DNA of 8,548 nucleotides from Puniceicoccales bacterium. Lineage in GTDB: Bacteria > Verrucomicrobiota > Verrucomicrobiia > Opitutales > UBA953. Positions 1 through 5,525 of this stretch are shown here, piece after piece; position 1 is the stretch's first letter; the number at the start of each line of letters is the position of its first letter. The stretch covers positions 1-8,548 of the forward strand of contig JAITIB010000114.1 of NCBI GenBank assembly GCA_031279675.1, read 5' to 3'. Under the pieces are notes generated by a model. It saw only the letters and a program-made list of their open reading frames with translations. It ran no database searches and was not told the origin of the DNA. The translations under genes were made by a program, and so were the position numbers.

Positions 1-617
1 GCCTTATACCACTCATTTTCCGTAGGCAATGCCACGGCGCCGAGGTCGGTTCCCCATACGCCACCTCGTTCAGAATTCGCTCCGCCTCCAAGGTCATACA
101 CCCCGGTCTCGGTACTGCCTCCTCCGTTCGTCAGCCAGTTGCAAAATCGCTTCGCGGACAGCAAACTCACATATACAACAGGACGCTTCGCGTAAACGTC
201 CTCGTCCAACAGACTGTAACTGTAGGTGTCGGCAGTCTCGGTCCGTTTTATCCCATTCCAAGCATCATTGGGATGGGCCATGTAGGAACTATACAGGTTC
301 TTTATGCCTGCATTGGCCGCCAGATCGACAACCGACCTGTCCGTTGCCACAGCATTTAGGAAGTCCTTCCACTGCCCCTGCGTCACCTCATACTTGCTGA
401 TGTAATACTCGTAGCCAACATCGCCATAGACAGTCCCATTGAACGTGTCCTGACCGTTGTTTATATCCCCGATGTGCGCGAAGGATATCTCCTTCGAAAG
501 ACCTTGGTAGGTCACGTCCACATAAGTGGCGCCCTCAGCAGGTGGCACCAACGCCACCGCTGCCAGTGTCGCCGCCCCAACAAGGACGCTTCTCGTTATT
601 CTATTACTTGTTTTCAT
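1..617 (-). CDS. Secreted SUMF1/FGE-type (formylglycine-generating-enzyme-like) domain protein, partial
   Basis: The reading frame opens at an ATG (complement of 615-617) and stays open to the left edge, so only the first 205 codons are present. Residues 1-30 form a signal peptide: a basic start (MKTSNRITRS), a hydrophobic Ala/Val stretch and a likely cut near PAEG-A. The mature part shows SUMF1/FGE family hallmarks: YYISKYEVTQGQWKDFL (about 71-87), PVVYVSLLSAKRFCNWL (about 146-162) and ALPTENEWYKA near 196-206. These correspond to the usual K-Y-E-V-T, V-x-W-x-x-A-x-x-(F/Y)-C-x-W and L-P-T-E-A-E-W-E-x-A blocks. Family members are formylglycine-generating enzymes or non-catalytic secreted relatives. 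The catalytic cysteines lie C-terminal and are outside the window, so enzymatic activity cannot be judged. The start was chosen because it begins the signal peptide and aligns with the short paralogous ORF at 8073-8300. Shine-Dalgarno complementarity is weak. Confidence 0.85.
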   Translation of the reverse strand, partial: MKTSNRITRSVLVGAATLAAVALVPPAEGATYVDVTYQGLSKEISFAHIGDINNGQDTFNGTVYGDVGYEYYISKYEVTQGQWKDFLNAVATDRSVVDLAANAGIKNLYSSYMAHPNDAWNGIKRTETADTYSYSLLDEDVYAKRPVVYVSLLSAKRFCNWLTNGGGSTETGVYDLGGGANSERGGVWGTDLGAVALPTENEWYK

Positions 618-656
618 GCTTTTTCTCTTTTTGTTTGTTATTTTGTTGTTTGTTTC

Positions 657-671
657 GCCTCAACTTGAGGC
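657..671 (-). promoter_or_regulatory. Leader palindrome/hairpin, copy A
   Basis: The minus strand reads GCCTCAAGTTGAGGC, a 6-7 bp inverted repeat about 40 nt before the start codon, flanked by CCCCCTTTTT and GAAACAAACAACA. Copy B has GCCGCATGTTGCGGC at the equivalent place. At stem position 4 the T-A pair is replaced by a G-C pair, so pairing is kept while the sequence changes. It may be an mRNA hairpin or a protein-binding dyad. It lacks the following U-tract of a terminator. Confidence 0.5.
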
Positions 672-710
672 AAAAAGGGGGCGCGGAGGGGCATGACCAA
701 TGCCGTTCCA

Positions 711-854
711 TCAGCGTTGGAATATCTTTGCGGGGGGCATTCCATGGCGCGTGGCTGAAAGCATTCCACGGCGTGTGCGTCTCATCAGAGACAGGCAGGG
801 TCGGGCCATGCCGTCCGCAGCATTTCCGCTGCCGCCGCCAACGGCAGAAACCAT
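711..854 (-). other. Possible upstream leader ORF (47 codons), copy A
   Basis: An ATG at 854 opens a 47-codon frame beginning MVSAVGGGS. The copy B leader has an ATG at the same distance from its gene (8539), opening MTSAVGGES. The two start codons lie 237 and 239 nt upstream of their downstream genes. The proteins diverge after about nine residues and the shared DNA contains a GCCGccaaCGGC dyad, so this may be a conserved DNA element rather than a translated peptide. Confidence 0.15.
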
Positions 855-881
855 TCCCTCCCAAACAGTTACGAGATAGCT

Positions 882-903
882 GGGGGGGGGGGGGGGGGGG
901 GGG
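882..903. repeat. Poly-G homopolymer, 22 nt
   Basis: After a T at 881 there are 22 consecutive G residues, then CGGCGCGGGCG. The run lies between the conserved SUMF1 leader and the GC-rich repeat field, roughly 265 nt upstream of the SUMF1-type start. Such a tract is slippage-prone in the cell and also a frequent place of sequencing or assembly length error. It may also fold as a G-quadruplex on the plus strand. Confidence 0.95.
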
Positions 904-927
904 CGGCGCGGGCGTGGGGCCGCGCCG

Positions 928-1055
928 GGAGTGCGGGACCGCACGGGACAATGGCCCGCTACCGCGGTTACCCCCTGCGGCGGGGCGCGGTGTCCGCGCA
1001 GTCGTTGACCGGCTGCGCCGGTTTCCGCCTGCGGCGGGAGGTTCCGCTAACGGAG
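928..1055. repeat. GC-rich dispersed repeat, partial copy
   Basis: GGAGTGCGGGAC (928-939) and GGCGCGGTGTCCGCGC (984-999) recur in the same order as GGAGTGCGGGAC (1565-1576) and GGCGCGGTGTCCGCGC (1595-1610). They are followed in both cases by a G-T-C-x-T-T-G-x-C-x-G-G-C-T-G-C-G segment. The spacing between words differs (44 versus 18 nt), so these are related but rearranged copies. Confidence 0.6.
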
Positions 1056-1083
1056 CTGCTGCGTGCGAGGTGAGTCCAGTAAA

Positions 1084-1177
1084 CGGAACGGCGACTTCAG
1101 TCGCCGACACCCTGCTGGTGGTTTCATTGAAACGAAGCGAGTCCGGGAAACCTCCGGCGACTTTAGTCGCCGTTCCG
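1084..1177. repeat. REP/BIME-like element: two palindromes in a 94-bp inverted-repeat unit
   Basis: The ends are perfect 13-nt inverted repeats: CGGAACGGCGACT (1084-1096) and AGTCGCCGTTCCG (1165-1177). Each end also contains its own palindrome, GGCGACTtcAGTCGCC (1090-1105) and GGCGACTttAGTCGCC (1156-1171). Near the centre lies a third dyad, GTTTCAtTGAAAC (1121-1133). This nested symmetry matches bacterial REP pairs (BIMEs), which RAYT-type IS200-like transposases are thought to mobilise. No such transposase is in the window. Confidence 0.75.
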
Positions 1178-1564
1178 CCAACAACAAAAACGGCGTCTTG
1201 GGTGAAACCAAGGGCGTCGGCAGTGGCAGTGGCGTTGTGGATGAAGGCGGGCATTGCGGTATTGAGAAGGGACCCAGAAAAGAATTCAGAAGAGGGAACG
1301 CAAGCACTTTTTTCAAAAAAAGGATGCTGGGATGCCATTGCGGGCTTGGCAGATTGTCGGGATTGACCGGCCTTGTTGATCGGCGCCAACGGCGCGCCCG
1401 CGATTCGCCCGCTCGTTCCTGTCCGTGCGATCAAGTATTTGCATACTCAAACGCCTGCCCGTCCTCTCGATTTCCTGGCCATGCCTATTTCACAACACGG
1501 CTATTGTCGGGCTGCGCCCGATTCCGCCTCCGGCGGCAGGCTCCGCCAACAGCGCGTCCAGTTT

Positions 1565-1695
1565 GGAGTGCGGGACTCCCGCTTACGCGAAGGCGGCGCG
1601 GTGTCCGCGCGGTCTTTGCCGGGCTGCGTCCGGAACCTCCCGCCGCAGGCGGAACCGGACGCAGTCCGGCAAAGTCCCGTGCGGACACGCACTCC
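1565..1695. repeat. Large GC-rich inverted repeat, MITE-like
   Basis: The terminal words are GGAGTGCG (1565-1572) and CGCACTCC (1688-1695). Inside, the left arm (about 1596-1637) pairs with the right arm (about 1647-1687) through GTCTTTGCCGGGCTGCGTCC and its near-complement GGACGCAGTCCGGCAAAGTC, with few mismatches. The loop contains CCCGCCGCAGGCGG. Folded as single strand this would be one of the strongest hairpins in the window. It ends about 30 nt past the stop of the minus-strand TIM-barrel gene, so it could also act as a transcription barrier. No open frame in it looks like protein. Confidence 0.65.
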
Positions 1696-1724
1696 ATAAT
1701 TAGGATGCAGCCGAGTTGGCGGGA

Positions 1725-2615
1725 TCAGGGTTGGGGGACGGTGCAGATCTTCACGGCATTTTCAAGGGAGGCGAGCAGTTTGCGTTTGGGGTTGAACTCC
1801 TGCCCGACGTAGCCGCGGAAACCGGTGTCGTGGATGGCTTTCATGATGGCCGGGTAGTTGAGTTCCTGGATGTCCTGGGGCTCGAATTCGTTGCGCCCGG
1901 GGTTGCCGGCGGTGTGGTAGTGGGCGATGTGTTTGTGGTTTTCGCGGATGGTGCGGATGACGTCCCCTTCCATGACTTGCATGTGGTAGATGTCGTAGAG
2001 GAGTTTGAAGCGTTCGGAGCCGACGCGTTTGACGAGCTCGACGCCCCAGGCGGTGCGGTCGCAGAGGTAGCCCTTGTGGTTCACCTTGCTGTTGAGGAGT
2101 TCCATGATGAGGGTGACGCCTGCTTTTTCCGCCGCGGGCATGATGCGCCTCAGGCCTTCGGCGCAAACCTTGAGGCCCTCCTCGTCGCTCTGGTCTTTCA
2201 TTCGTTTGCCGGAGAAGCAGATGATGGAGGGGATGCCGAGCTTGGCGCACCGGGCGATGGCGTCCTCGTAGCCTGCGAGAAATTTGTCGTGGTTTTTCCT
2301 GCGGTTGAAGCCGTCGTCGATGGAGCGCGTTTCCTTGGGTCCGTAGGCGCAGGCGCAAGTGAGTCCGCGCTTTTGCACGATGGGGATTTGGTCGAGGGAG
2401 AGGAGCTCGATGGAGTGGAGGCCGATTTTTCCGGCGGCGTCGGCAAGCTTGTCGAGCGGCATCCGGCAGCACCAGTAGCAGACGGAGTGCTTGAAGGAGT
2501 TGCCGGGTGCGGGAACGGGTGATGGCGCCTCGGCGCGCAGGCTGGGTGCGAGGCGGGAGAGGGCGGTGGCGACACCGGCGAGGGCGGCGGTTTTCAGGGC
2601 TTGGCGGCGGTTCAT
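1725..2615 (-). CDS. Tat-exported TIM-barrel protein, hydroxypyruvate isomerase / sugar-phosphate isomerase-epimerase family
   Basis: This is a 296-residue protein of the xylose-isomerase-like TIM-barrel group (AP_endonuc_2 fold), closest in feel to hydroxypyruvate isomerase relatives. Residues 1-30 are a twin-arginine signal (MNRRQALKTAALAGVATALS, then RLAPSLRAEA), so the mature enzyme is predicted outside the cytoplasm. The mature part starts with HSVCYWCCRMPLDKLADAAG and IGLHSIELL. Candidate metal ligands are E172 in MELLNSKVNH, D208 in LLYDIYHMQ, H234 in HYHTAGNPGRNE and E273 in GQEFNPK, which is the usual E-D-H-E pattern of the fold. The substrate cannot be read from sequence. Hydroxypyruvate isomerase itself interconverts hydroxypyruvate and tartronate semialdehyde in the cytosol, so an exported form may act on another sugar-derived compound. 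No clear Shine-Dalgarno precedes the ATG. The gene is divergent from the MFS gene. Confidence 0.88.
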   Translation of the reverse strand: MNRRQALKTAALAGVATALSRLAPSLRAEAPSPVPAPGNSFKHSVCYWCCRMPLDKLADAAGKIGLHSIELLSLDQIPIVQKRGLTCACAYGPKETRSIDDGFNRRKNHDKFLAGYEDAIARCAKLGIPSIICFSGKRMKDQSDEEGLKVCAEGLRRIMPAAEKAGVTLIMELLNSKVNHKGYLCDRTAWGVELVKRVGSERFKLLYDIYHMQVMEGDVIRTIRENHKHIAHYHTAGNPGRNEFEPQDIQELNYPAIMKAIHDTGFRGYVGQEFNPKRKLLASLENAVKICTVPQP

Positions 2616-2769
2616 GGATGTGCTGGGTGAGTGGTTGATTGGAGAGGTGAAGGGGGGGGATACATTGGTTTGCTGTCAGGGTTCCCGCTTTTGTGGCGTG
2701 CCGTTGGGTGCGGGCGATATTTTTTGGGCGTGCGCGGGGCAGGCGGGCTGGCTATGGCAGGTGGGATGT
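2616..2769. promoter_or_regulatory. Divergent intergenic region between TIM-barrel and MFS genes
   Basis: These 154 bp separate two divergent starts and must hold both promoters if the genes are transcribed from here. The segment is G-rich on the plus strand and includes a GATATTTTTTGG tract near 2716-2730 that is the only AT-rich spot. I could not assign convincing -35/-10 boxes or an operator. Confidence 0.35.
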
Positions 2770-3981
2770 ATGCTTGGAGTGTTGCTGAAATCCTTTAAGT
2801 CGGCGGGGCGTGTCTCGGGGGCGTTTTTTTTTGCGGGGTTTGGGACGTTCGCGCTCATTTACGACGTGCAGCCGTTGCTGGCGGAGTTTCCGGAGGAGTT
2901 CGGGGTGGCGCCGGCGTCGGCAAGCCTGGCCTTGTCGTTGACGACGCTGGCGTTGTCGGGGGCTATGCTGGTGGCGGGGCGTGTGTCGGAGGTGGTGGAC
3001 AGGCGGTGTTTGATGGGGATGTCCGTCGTGGGGGGCGGGGTGGTGAGCGTGGCGTCGGCGTTTGCGCCGGACTGGGGAGTGTTCTTGTTGTTGCGCGGGC
3101 TGCTGGGGTTGGCACTGGGTGGGTTGCCGGCGGTGGCGGTGGCGTATTTGGCGGATAATGTGCCGGGGGGCAAACTGGCGGGGGCGGTGGGGCTGTATGT
3201 GTCGGGGACGGCTTTTGGGGGAATGGCGGGGCGGTTGGTGGGCGGGGTGCTCTCGGGGGTGGCGGACTGGCGGTGCGCGGTGGGGGTGCTGGGCGGAGTG
3301 TGCGCGGTGGCGGGCGGGGTGTTTTTTGCGGCGTTGCCTCGCGTGGATTCGCGCCGGTCGGTGCTGGGGATGGACGGGAGGATGGGGTTGCGGGGAGTGC
3401 TCGGGCGGTTTGCCGCGCAGTGGCGTGACGGGGTGCTGGCGCGTTTGTTCGTGGCCGGGGGGTTGTTGCTGGGGGGCTTTGTGGCGACGTTCAATTACTT
3501 GTGCTTCCGGTTGCTGTCGGGGCGGTTCGGGTTTTCGCAGGGGGAGGTGGCCCTGGTGTTCCTGATGTATTTGGCGGGTGTGGTGGTGGCGCCGTTGTGC
3601 GGGCGTTGGATCGGGCGTTGGGGACAGCGCCGGGTGTTGCGTGGGGCGTTTGCGTTGATGGCCGCGGGCGCGGTGTTGAGCGGGGTGGATGTGCTGGGGT
3701 GTTTGCTCGGGGGTTGCGGGTTGATAACGGTGGGGTTTTTCGCGGGACACGCGACGGCGACGGGATGGGTGAGCCGCAGGGTGGCGGAGGGGAAGGCGAT
3801 CGCGTCGGCGCAGTATCTGACGGTGTATTACCTTGGGGCGTCGGTGCTGGGTTGGGTGGGTGGGTGGATGTGGGTGTGGGGGGAGTGGTTGGGCGTTGCG
3901 GGGTTGGTGGCGGGGGTGGCGTTGGCGGGGGTGGGCATCGTGCCAGGGGAGCGCGGGGAGGATGCTTTGGGTGTTGCGTGA
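2770..3981 (+). CDS. MFS transporter, YnfM-like drug:H+ antiporter group
   Basis: The protein has 403 residues from the ATG at 2770, which is preceded by AGGTGG at 2759-2764, a good ribosome-binding site. Upstream in-frame codons give a non-membrane, low-quality extension and were excluded. The length is normal for a 12-helix MFS carrier. Residues 19-63 read FFFAGFGTFALIYDVQPLL followed by an amphipathic loop and SLALSLTTLALSG, which strongly resembles YnfM-type transporters. A motif A-like loop G70-R-V-S-E-V-V-D-R-R79 follows helix 2, and GGMAGRLVGG (150-159) resembles the family's helix 5 region. A second loop, GRWIGRWGQRR (278-288), sits in the C-terminal half. It is predicted to be an inner-membrane efflux protein; the substrate is unknown. 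Third codon positions are overwhelmingly G. A T9 run (2824-2832) lies in the early coding sequence. It is followed after 39 nt by the SH3-like gene. Confidence 0.88.
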   Translation: MLGVLLKSFKSAGRVSGAFFFAGFGTFALIYDVQPLLAEFPEEFGVAPASASLALSLTTLALSGAMLVAGRVSEVVDRRCLMGMSVVGGGVVSVASAFAPDWGVFLLLRGLLGLALGGLPAVAVAYLADNVPGGKLAGAVGLYVSGTAFGGMAGRLVGGVLSGVADWRCAVGVLGGVCAVAGGVFFAALPRVDSRRSVLGMDGRMGLRGVLGRFAAQWRDGVLARLFVAGGLLLGGFVATFNYLCFRLLSGRFGFSQGEVALVFLMYLAGVVVAPLCGRWIGRWGQRRVLRGAFALMAAGAVLSGVDVLGCLLGGCGLITVGFFAGHATATGWVSRRVAEGKAIASAQYLTVYYLGASVLGWVGGWMWVWGEWLGVAGLVAGVALAGVGIVPGERGEDALGVA

Positions 3982-4020
3982 CGGACGGGGACGGTTTGTG
4001 TGCCGTGCGTTGATTTGCCA

Positions 4021-4737
4021 ATGGATACGTTTTTCAAAATTCTCTTCGGTCTGTTGCTCGGGGTGGCGTGCTGCCTCGGGGTGGATTTTTACCAGACATT
4101 GGAAGCTTCGAAACGGGGTTTGCAGCCGGGCTGGATCTTGGTGGGTGAAAATTCCCCCAAGGGGCGCAAGCCGAAGGGGGCGGTTGAGGACGGGACGAAA
4201 TCTCCGGAGCTTGCCAAGGGCAGGGTGGAGGCGCCGAAGCCTGCGCCCGTGGCGCCGGAACCGGAGCCGGTGGTGACGCCGCCAGTGGCGCCAAAACCGG
4301 AGGAGGGCTTGGATGAGAAGGCGCTCGCGGCAAAGTTTTCGGCGGAGGTGGCGTCGCTTGCGGCCCAGCCTTATCGTTGGCCGAAACGGGTGCGGTTGGT
4401 GCAGGCGCATGATATTCCGTTGCTGGACGGGGGGCGGTTGGTGGGGACGATTCCGCTGGTGGCGGGCGCGGAGTTGGAAGTGCTGCGGGTGCAGACGAAC
4501 GGGCACGTTCAGATGCGTTCGCACGGGCAGATATTTTATATTTACGCGAGCAAGACGGATTTGCTTGAGCGGGCGCTGCCGGCGGGAACGCCACCGCCTC
4601 CACCACCGCCACCGGCACCGACACCGCCGCGGGGCACGCCGGCGAAACGTCCGGTGGAGACGCCCAAACCGGGGGAGCCACCGGCGCAGACTCCGGAAAA
4701 TGACCGCTACACGCCGTTCGGGAGGCGTCTTGATTGA
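4021..4737 (+). CDS. Membrane-anchored, Pro-rich protein with SH3-like domain, function unknown
   Basis: This is a 238-residue protein from the ATG at 4021; a GTG at 4000 is a less likely start because the hydrophobic segment begins right after the ATG. Residues 4-22 (FFKILFGLLLGVACCLGVD) form one N-terminal membrane anchor or uncleaved signal. A Pro/Ala/Lys-rich linker covers about 70-95. Residues 97-120 are probably helical. Residues 124-182 look like a bacterial SH3-like fold: VRLVQAHDIPLLDGG, then LVAGAELEVLRVQTNGHVQM, then IFYIYASKTDLLE. The C-terminus is again Pro-rich, with eight consecutive prolines at 191-198. Bacterial SH3-like domains often bind cell-wall material, so a periplasmic role is plausible but inferred. 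I do not recognise a named family. It lies 39 nt after the MFS gene and 3 nt before the exonuclease gene. The ribosome-binding site is weak. Confidence 0.75.
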   Translation: MDTFFKILFGLLLGVACCLGVDFYQTLEASKRGLQPGWILVGENSPKGRKPKGAVEDGTKSPELAKGRVEAPKPAPVAPEPEPVVTPPVAPKPEEGLDEKALAAKFSAEVASLAAQPYRWPKRVRLVQAHDIPLLDGGRLVGTIPLVAGAELEVLRVQTNGHVQMRSHGQIFYIYASKTDLLERALPAGTPPPPPPPPAPTPPRGTPAKRPVETPKPGEPPAQTPENDRYTPFGRRLD

Positions 4738-4740
4738 GAA

Positions 4741-5520
4741 ATGGATGCGGCGCTGAAGTTGTATTCGTGGAATGTGAACGGGTTCCGCTCGGTGGCGTCC
4801 AAAACCTTGGACGGTTTTCTGGAAACGCATTCACCGGACATACTCTGCTTGCAAGAGATCAAGGCGACGATGCCGCGGGGGGGGGACTTGGCCCTGCCCT
4901 ATGCGCATCAATTTTTCCACTCGGCGGAACGTCCCGGTTACGCGGGAACGGCGATCCTAAGCCGTGTGAAACCGCTCGCGGTAAGCATGAATTTTGAGGG
5001 GGAGGGACATCCGCAGGAGGGACGGGTTGTGACGGCGGAGTTCGCAAAATGTTTCGTCGTGTGCGCCTACGTGCCCAATGCGCAACACGGGCTGGCACGC
5101 CTGGAGTACCGCCTGCGATGGGACGCGGATTTCCAACGGCACCTGGCGGGCTTGCTGAGGCGCAAACCGGTGTTCGCATGCGGGGACTTCAACTGCGCCC
5201 ATGCGGAAAAAGATCTCGCAAACCCGGCGCAGAACCGCCGCAGCGCGGGATTCACGGACGAGGAACGGGCGGCGTTCTCGGCACTGCTGGACCGCGGATT
5301 CAGGGACACCTTCCGGGTGAGCTTCCCGGAGGCGCGGGACTGCTACTCGTGGTGGTCGTATCGCGCCGGCGCACGCGCACGCAACGTCGGGTGGCGCATC
5401 GACTACTGGCTCGCCTCGCAAGGCGCGGACGGGCTATGGTACAACCCGCAAATCCACGCAAACGTCCTGGGCTCGGACCACTGCCCCGTGAGCTTGAGCG
5501 CGGACAGGACACTGTTTTAA
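4741..5520 (+). CDS. xth: Exodeoxyribonuclease III / AP endonuclease (ExoA/XthA family)
   Basis: The full-length protein has 259 residues and belongs to the Mg2+-dependent EEP nuclease superfamily, acting at abasic sites and 3' ends in base-excision repair in the cytoplasm. All expected motifs are visible: SWNVNGFRS (N11), CLQEIKA (E39), GRVVTAEF, CAYVPNAQ (Y110), FACGDFNCAHAEKDLANP (D149, N151), SAGFTDEERAAF, YSWWSYRAGARARNVGWR, then IDYWL (D221) and LGSDHCPVSL (D246, H247). Nothing essential is missing. The ATG lies 3 nt after the SH3-like stop; GGAGG at 4721-4725 is a distant Shine-Dalgarno, so translational coupling is likely. A G9 run (4877-4885) lies inside the coding sequence with the frame intact. 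Codon use shifts within the gene: G-ending codons dominate early, C-ending later. The 3' end is 5 nt from the convergent propeller gene. Confidence 0.95.
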   Translation: MDAALKLYSWNVNGFRSVASKTLDGFLETHSPDILCLQEIKATMPRGGDLALPYAHQFFHSAERPGYAGTAILSRVKPLAVSMNFEGEGHPQEGRVVTAEFAKCFVVCAYVPNAQHGLARLEYRLRWDADFQRHLAGLLRRKPVFACGDFNCAHAEKDLANPAQNRRSAGFTDEERAAFSALLDRGFRDTFRVSFPEARDCYSWWSYRAGARARNVGWRIDYWLASQGADGLWYNPQIHANVLGSDHCPVSLSADRTLF

Positions 5521-5525
5521 CCACC

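Larger units (their letters stand above)
618..854 (-). promoter_or_regulatory. Long conserved leader upstream of the SUMF1-type gene (copy A)
   Basis: This stretch upstream of the start at 617 shares its architecture with 8301-8539. Reading away from the start, both copies have an A/C-rich unstructured leader (GAAACAAACAACA next to the palindrome), a 15-nt palindrome, a C5T4-5 run, a GC-rich middle, and a distal block GCCGCCAACGGCAGAA (plus strand, 834-849). The distal block starts 217 nt from the ATG here and 219 nt in copy B. The GC-rich middle holds a 17-nt direct repeat (737-753 and 761-777, two mismatches); a related copy occurs at 8403-8420. I cannot place a convincing -35/-10 pair. Promoter or 5'-UTR function is inferred from conservation and position. 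Confidence 0.55.
904..1724. other. Gene-poor, repeat-rich intergenic region
   Basis: I see no supported gene here. Long frames exist on both strands but run straight through palindromic repeats and have no recognisable domain. The content is a GC-rich block sharing words with the element at 1565-1695, a 94-bp double-palindrome element (1084-1177), a less repetitive 1180-1500 segment in which I recognise nothing, and the large inverted repeat at 1565-1695. A T6/A7 inverted run lies at 1307-1322. Confidence 0.7.

Noticed and set aside
1307..1322. T6/A7 inverted run as a terminator
   Set aside because: There is no GC stem and no gene ends next to it.
604..1434. 276-codon minus-strand frame across the repeat region
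   Set aside because: It runs through both palindromes, the poly-G tract and the conserved leader, gives low-complexity Pro and Ala/Arg stretches, and shows no domain. It also overlaps the true SUMF1 start.
2491..2769. N-terminal extension of the MFS protein
   Set aside because: It overlaps the divergent TIM-barrel start codon and signal region antisense and adds no membrane segment. The ATG at 2770 has a good Shine-Dalgarno and gives a standard 403-residue carrier.
2752..4830. 692-codon minus-strand frame opposite the MFS, SH3-like and exonuclease genes
   Set aside because: Its translation is an Arg/His/Pro/Gln-rich antisense shadow caused by extreme G3 codon bias in the real plus-strand genes.
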